Source of the DNA: Eudorina sp. 2006-703-Eu-15
Lineage: Eukaryota; Chlorophyta; Chlorophyceae; Chlamydomonadales; Volvocaceae
Direction of reading: 5' to 3'
NCBI GenBank assembly: GCA_003117195.1
Contig: BDSI01000033.1
Coordinates: 124,001 to 188,000 of the forward strand
Length of the DNA: 64,000 nucleotides
Positions 60,901 through 64,000 of the stretch are shown one piece after another. The translations under genes were made by a program, and so were the position numbers. Position 1 is the stretch's first letter, and each line of letters starts with the position of its first letter. The notes under the pieces were generated by a model. The model searched no databases and was not told the DNA's origin. It saw nothing but the letters and a program-made list of their open reading frames with translations.

Positions 60901-63746
60901 CGCCGAACCCGGCCCCGTAATTCGGTGCGGGGCCTCCTTTGGATCCACTCTGAAGGCTGAACGCGGTTTCGTTTGGCGGGGTGGCGGGGGGATTCACGCC
61001 TTCCGTCCGCACCTCACACCCCGGCAGGCACCGGCAGCGCCATCCTGGCGGAGGAGCTGTCCAGCGGCCAGGTTGACTTTGGCTACCAGTTCGTGGGGCG
61101 GCCCTTCAACCGCGACGTGACGATTTACAACATGGGCCGCAAGTCGGTGCTGCTGGCCTGGACCTCCAACCGCTTCGACGAGCTCAAGCGCGAGTACGCG
61201 CGCGCGCACCGCGGCTCGGGCAAGAAGTTCGAGCTGTCGCTCATCTCTCCGGAGCTGCACCCCGTCTTCAACATCTCGCCGGACAAGGTGGGCGCGGCGC
61301 TGCCGCCCGCTGGGCAGGGAGCCTGGAACCTCACCGCACCTCATCCCACTCCACCCCACTCCACCCCACTCCACCCCACCCCACCCCACTCCACCCCACT
61401 CCACCCCACTCCACCCCACTCCACCCCACTCCACCCCACTCCACCCCACTCCACCCCACTCCACCCCACCCCACTCCACCCCACTCCACCCCACTCCACC
61501 CCACTCCACCCCACCCCACCCCACTCCACCCCACTCCACCCCACTCCACCCCACTCCACCCCACTCCACCCCACTCCACCCCACTCCACCCCACTCCACC
61601 CCACTCCACCCCACTCCACCTCACTCCACCCACAGAGCCACACGGAAGCCGCCCGAGGGGCGCTTAGCCACGCCTCTCGCATGACACGCACTTCGTCCTC
61701 CTTACCACCGACGCACCACTCTCTAACTGCATGCACGCACCGTATTGTCGCCCTCCACAGGTCCAGCTGGGTCCCAAGGAGGCCGCCACCTTCACCATCA
61801 CCGGCAACGCGCTGCTGCCGGGCGAGGTGCGCGAGCAGCTCGTCTGCAACGGCACCTTCGGTAGCAACGCCAAGGGCGCCCGGCGCGTGTTCGAGACCTT
61901 CATGCGCGCCGATGTGGCCACGCCGCTGCTGCACTTCTCCGAGCGCCTGCTGCATTTCCGGCATGTCTACAAGAAGGGCGTGCCCGTGGAGGTGCAGACG
62001 CGGCCGCTCACCATCAAGAACATCTCCCCGCTGCCGCTCACCTTCACGCTGAAACCCACGCCGCCCTTCACGGTCGACCGCACCGCCTGGACGCTGGACC
62101 TCGAGGAGGCGGGCACCGTCAACGTCACCTTCGACCCCAACTTCAAGGAGGACATGCAGGTACTGTACGGTATACGGTATCGTACCGTACCCCGGCTGTA
62201 TCGTATCGTGCCGTACCCCGACCCTGTCGTATCGTGCCGTACTTTCCGTACCATGATCACGCAACGCACCTCTTAACGGGCACCGAATTCAGTCCACAGC
62301 GATTGCCGTTTGAGACGGTCCCGTGGACGGGGCGCATGGCTTAATGTGTTGCTTTCCTAATCCCCGACCCCGACCTTCGATCCCCACCCCACCCCACCCC
62401 ACCCCAATTCACCCAACCCTGGCGCCCCCGCACACCGCAGAGCATCCAGACGCGCACCAAGCTGCAGGTGGTCTACTCGGACAACCCGCAGCGCGACGCC
62501 GTGGACCTGCACGGCGACATCGACTTCCCCAACCTGGCCTTCGAGACCACCACCATCGACTTTGGCTCCGTGCTGCTGGACACCACCCGCCGCGTGCCCG
62601 TGCGCGTCACCAACTGCTCCAACGTGGACGTGGTGTACACCTGGGCCTGGGACAAGGGGTCCGTGCTGGAGGAGGTCAGCTCCATCGCGTCCATGTCGCT
62701 GCGGCAGGGCCGGCCCAAGCCGCCGCCCACGCAGTTGTTTGACGTGATGCCCATCCGCGGCGTGCTGCGCCCCGGCGAGGCGGAGACGATGACGTTCTCG
62801 TTCTTCGCCTACCCGGGCGTCAAGGCCTCCTGCGCGGCGGTGTGCCAGGTGGAGGGCGGGCCGTCCTACGCGGTGCACCTGTCGGGCGAGTCCAACAACA
62901 TCAAGTACAGCGTGGAGCCGCAGGTAGGTGCTTGGGGCGGCGGGCCAGCTGTTCGTTTGTTGGTTCGTTTGTTGGTTGGGTGGGTGGGTAGGTGGTTGGG
63001 TTGGTGGCAGAAGTTGGTGAACTGGGCGATTGGTTGGTTGACTGGCTGTAGAGAATTGTGGTGGTCTATTACAAACTGTGTTGACTGTCGTTAGCGCGAA
63101 GTTGGATGGGCGGGCGGGGCGGAGGTCGGGTCAGGGTACGGCATGAGAGAGGGACTCGGGTAAGGTGGAGGGGAGGGGCCCAGGGTGGGATTTTACCCGA
63201 GAACCAGCCCTCACGTGAAGCCGACCCTTAGGCACTCACTCACCGTATGTGGTCCCGTCCCCTCGATCTCGCAGAGCCTGGACTTCGGCATCCAACTGTA
63301 CGACCGCGCGGTGGAGCGCGAGCTGACGCTGAGCAACGCGGGCAAGGTGCCGTTCACCTACGTCTTCAACTTCACGCGGCTCTCGCGGCCCGGCATCGTG
63401 GAGGCGACGCCCGCCAGCGGCACCATCGCGCCGCTCACCAAGGAGACCGTCAAGGTCAAGGTGCGTCAACCGCTCTCCAGCCGGTTGCGTTGCATATCTG
63501 GGAAAATTTCCCGGCTGCCCTCTCCCCGCCCTGCGGTGTTTCTCTTACTTCTTTCCTCCCTTGTTTAATGTGTAGCGGTTGATTCCAGCCAAGCCCCACC
63601 TGCGAATGTCGACCAACGCTCGGCTTCCTCCCCGCCTGCTGGCCCTATTCGATATTTTAACCCCCCAGGTGTGCCCGGGCATACCCGAGCGGCTGATGGA
63701 GACCCTCCTGGTGGAGGTGGCGCATTTCGAGCCGATACCCATCCAG
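54918..63746 (+). CDS. HYDIN: HYDIN, central-pair ciliary protein (5' part; continues past window)
   Basis: Giant ASH/MSP-domain protein of the C2 microtubule projection of the ciliary central pair, needed for motility. Thirteen exons join in phase to 1,358 codons: 54918-55034, 55112-55225, 55477-55599, 56270-57684, 58553-58721, 59015-59173, 59601-59887, 60355-60638, 61028-61287, 61761-62159, 62441-62923, 63275-63460, 63669-63746. The N terminus (ATLKYKKYNGD, then KTPSQQ... PRIIEHLNIADFSHH) and exon 3 (IFQPFPPEVTFHNYEAFQTYEATLYL) match HYDIN block by block. SPYFSV, CTEREKFVVPV, DFGVCSYGF, CSLRYPYK, HGDIDFPNLAFETTTIDFG and CQVEGGPSYAVHLSGE follow in family order. Exon 4 carries a Gly-rich insert near 56960-57060. 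The next exon was not identified before the right edge. Confidence 0.95.
58505..58530 (+). repeat. CCGT tetranucleotide repeat
   Basis: About six CCGT units with one substitution, in the HYDIN intron just before exon 58553. Confidence 0.8.
60674..60711 (+). repeat. Telomere-like GGGTTTAGGGTTTG repeats
   Basis: Short array built of GGTTTAGGG / GGGTTTG units inside the HYDIN intron 60639-61027. TTTAGGG is the plant-type telomere unit. Confidence 0.75.
61345..61631 (+). repeat. 10-bp minisatellite CCCCACTCCA
   Basis: About 285 nt of CCCCACTCCA decamers interrupted by CCCCA pentamers. It fills the middle of the HYDIN intron 61288-61760. It creates long artificial open frames on both strands. 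Confidence 0.97.
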
Positions 63747-64000
63747 GTGAGAGGGAGGCGGGGCCCTCCTAAAAGGGCTGGCGACGGAGTCTGTTGGGCA
63801 GCAACCCCTGCCCCTCCTTCAGCCGCCGCCTCAGAGCTCCATCAGCTTTGCGGTGACGCCCGCGCATACCCGCCTGGTGTGCGGCGCGGCTGCACCGCCC
63901 TCTTGAGGCCTGGGCGTATCCTTTCCCTATCTGCTCCCCCACTCCCTACCCAGCCTGCGCTTTCTTTCCACACTAGTTTTTGTTTGGTCGCGCATCATCT

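Noticed and set aside
61331..62264. Minus-strand frames reading GVGWSGVEW repeats
   Set aside because: Produced entirely by the CCCCACTCCA minisatellite inside a HYDIN intron.
1..64000. CRISPR arrays, operons, transposases, reverse transcriptases or viral genes
   Set aside because: None found. The genes are spliced and eukaryotic, the tandem repeats lack spacers, and no mobile-element protein motif was recognised.

Overview
The window is nuclear DNA from a green alga of the volvocine group (the Chlamydomonas/Gonium/Volvox lineage). The evidence is a phosphoribulokinase almost identical to the Chlamydomonas enzyme as I know it, many short exons with GT-AG introns in GC-rich coding sequence, downstream TGTAA poly(A) signals typical of these algae, and a HYDIN gene, which implies motile cilia. 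I see no prokaryotic, organellar or viral sequence. All gene models were spliced by eye from reading frame, splice consensus and known family sequences. For nearly every gene the exon lengths join in phase.

Layout, left to right. (1) A RAD21/REC8-family cohesin kleisin (+), whose 5' end lies outside the window. (2) SEC22 R-SNARE (+). (3) A small elongin-B-like protein (-) with a GC-AG intron. (4) Phosphoribulokinase (+). (5) A thioredoxin with a C-terminal extension (-). (6) A very large, low-complexity, single-pass membrane protein that I do not recognise (+). It carries a SILK plus RVxF pair of the kind that docks protein phosphatase 1. (7) A TM9SF3-like nonaspanin (-). (8) TRAPPC8 (+, 26 exons). 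(9) CstF-64/CSTF2 (+). (10) An RMDN-like TPR protein (-). (11) A small CDC25/ACR2-type rhodanese phosphatase (+), followed by what looks like a decayed partial copy. (12) The 5' portion of HYDIN (+), which runs off the right edge.

Transcription is arranged mostly in alternating pairs. ELOB/PRK, TRX/giant gene, TM9SF/TRAPPC8 and RMDN/ACR2 are divergent. SEC22/ELOB, PRK/TRX, giant gene/TM9SF and CSTF2/RMDN are convergent. The genes do not form one pathway: they cover cohesion, ER-Golgi traffic (SEC22, TRAPPC8, TM9SF), carbon fixation and redox, mRNA 3'-end formation and ciliary motility.

The least explained parts are the roughly 3,260-residue membrane protein, a frame conflict in the thioredoxin C terminus, the decayed rhodanese copy, and recurring short palindromes and CCGTAC-type words outside the known genes.
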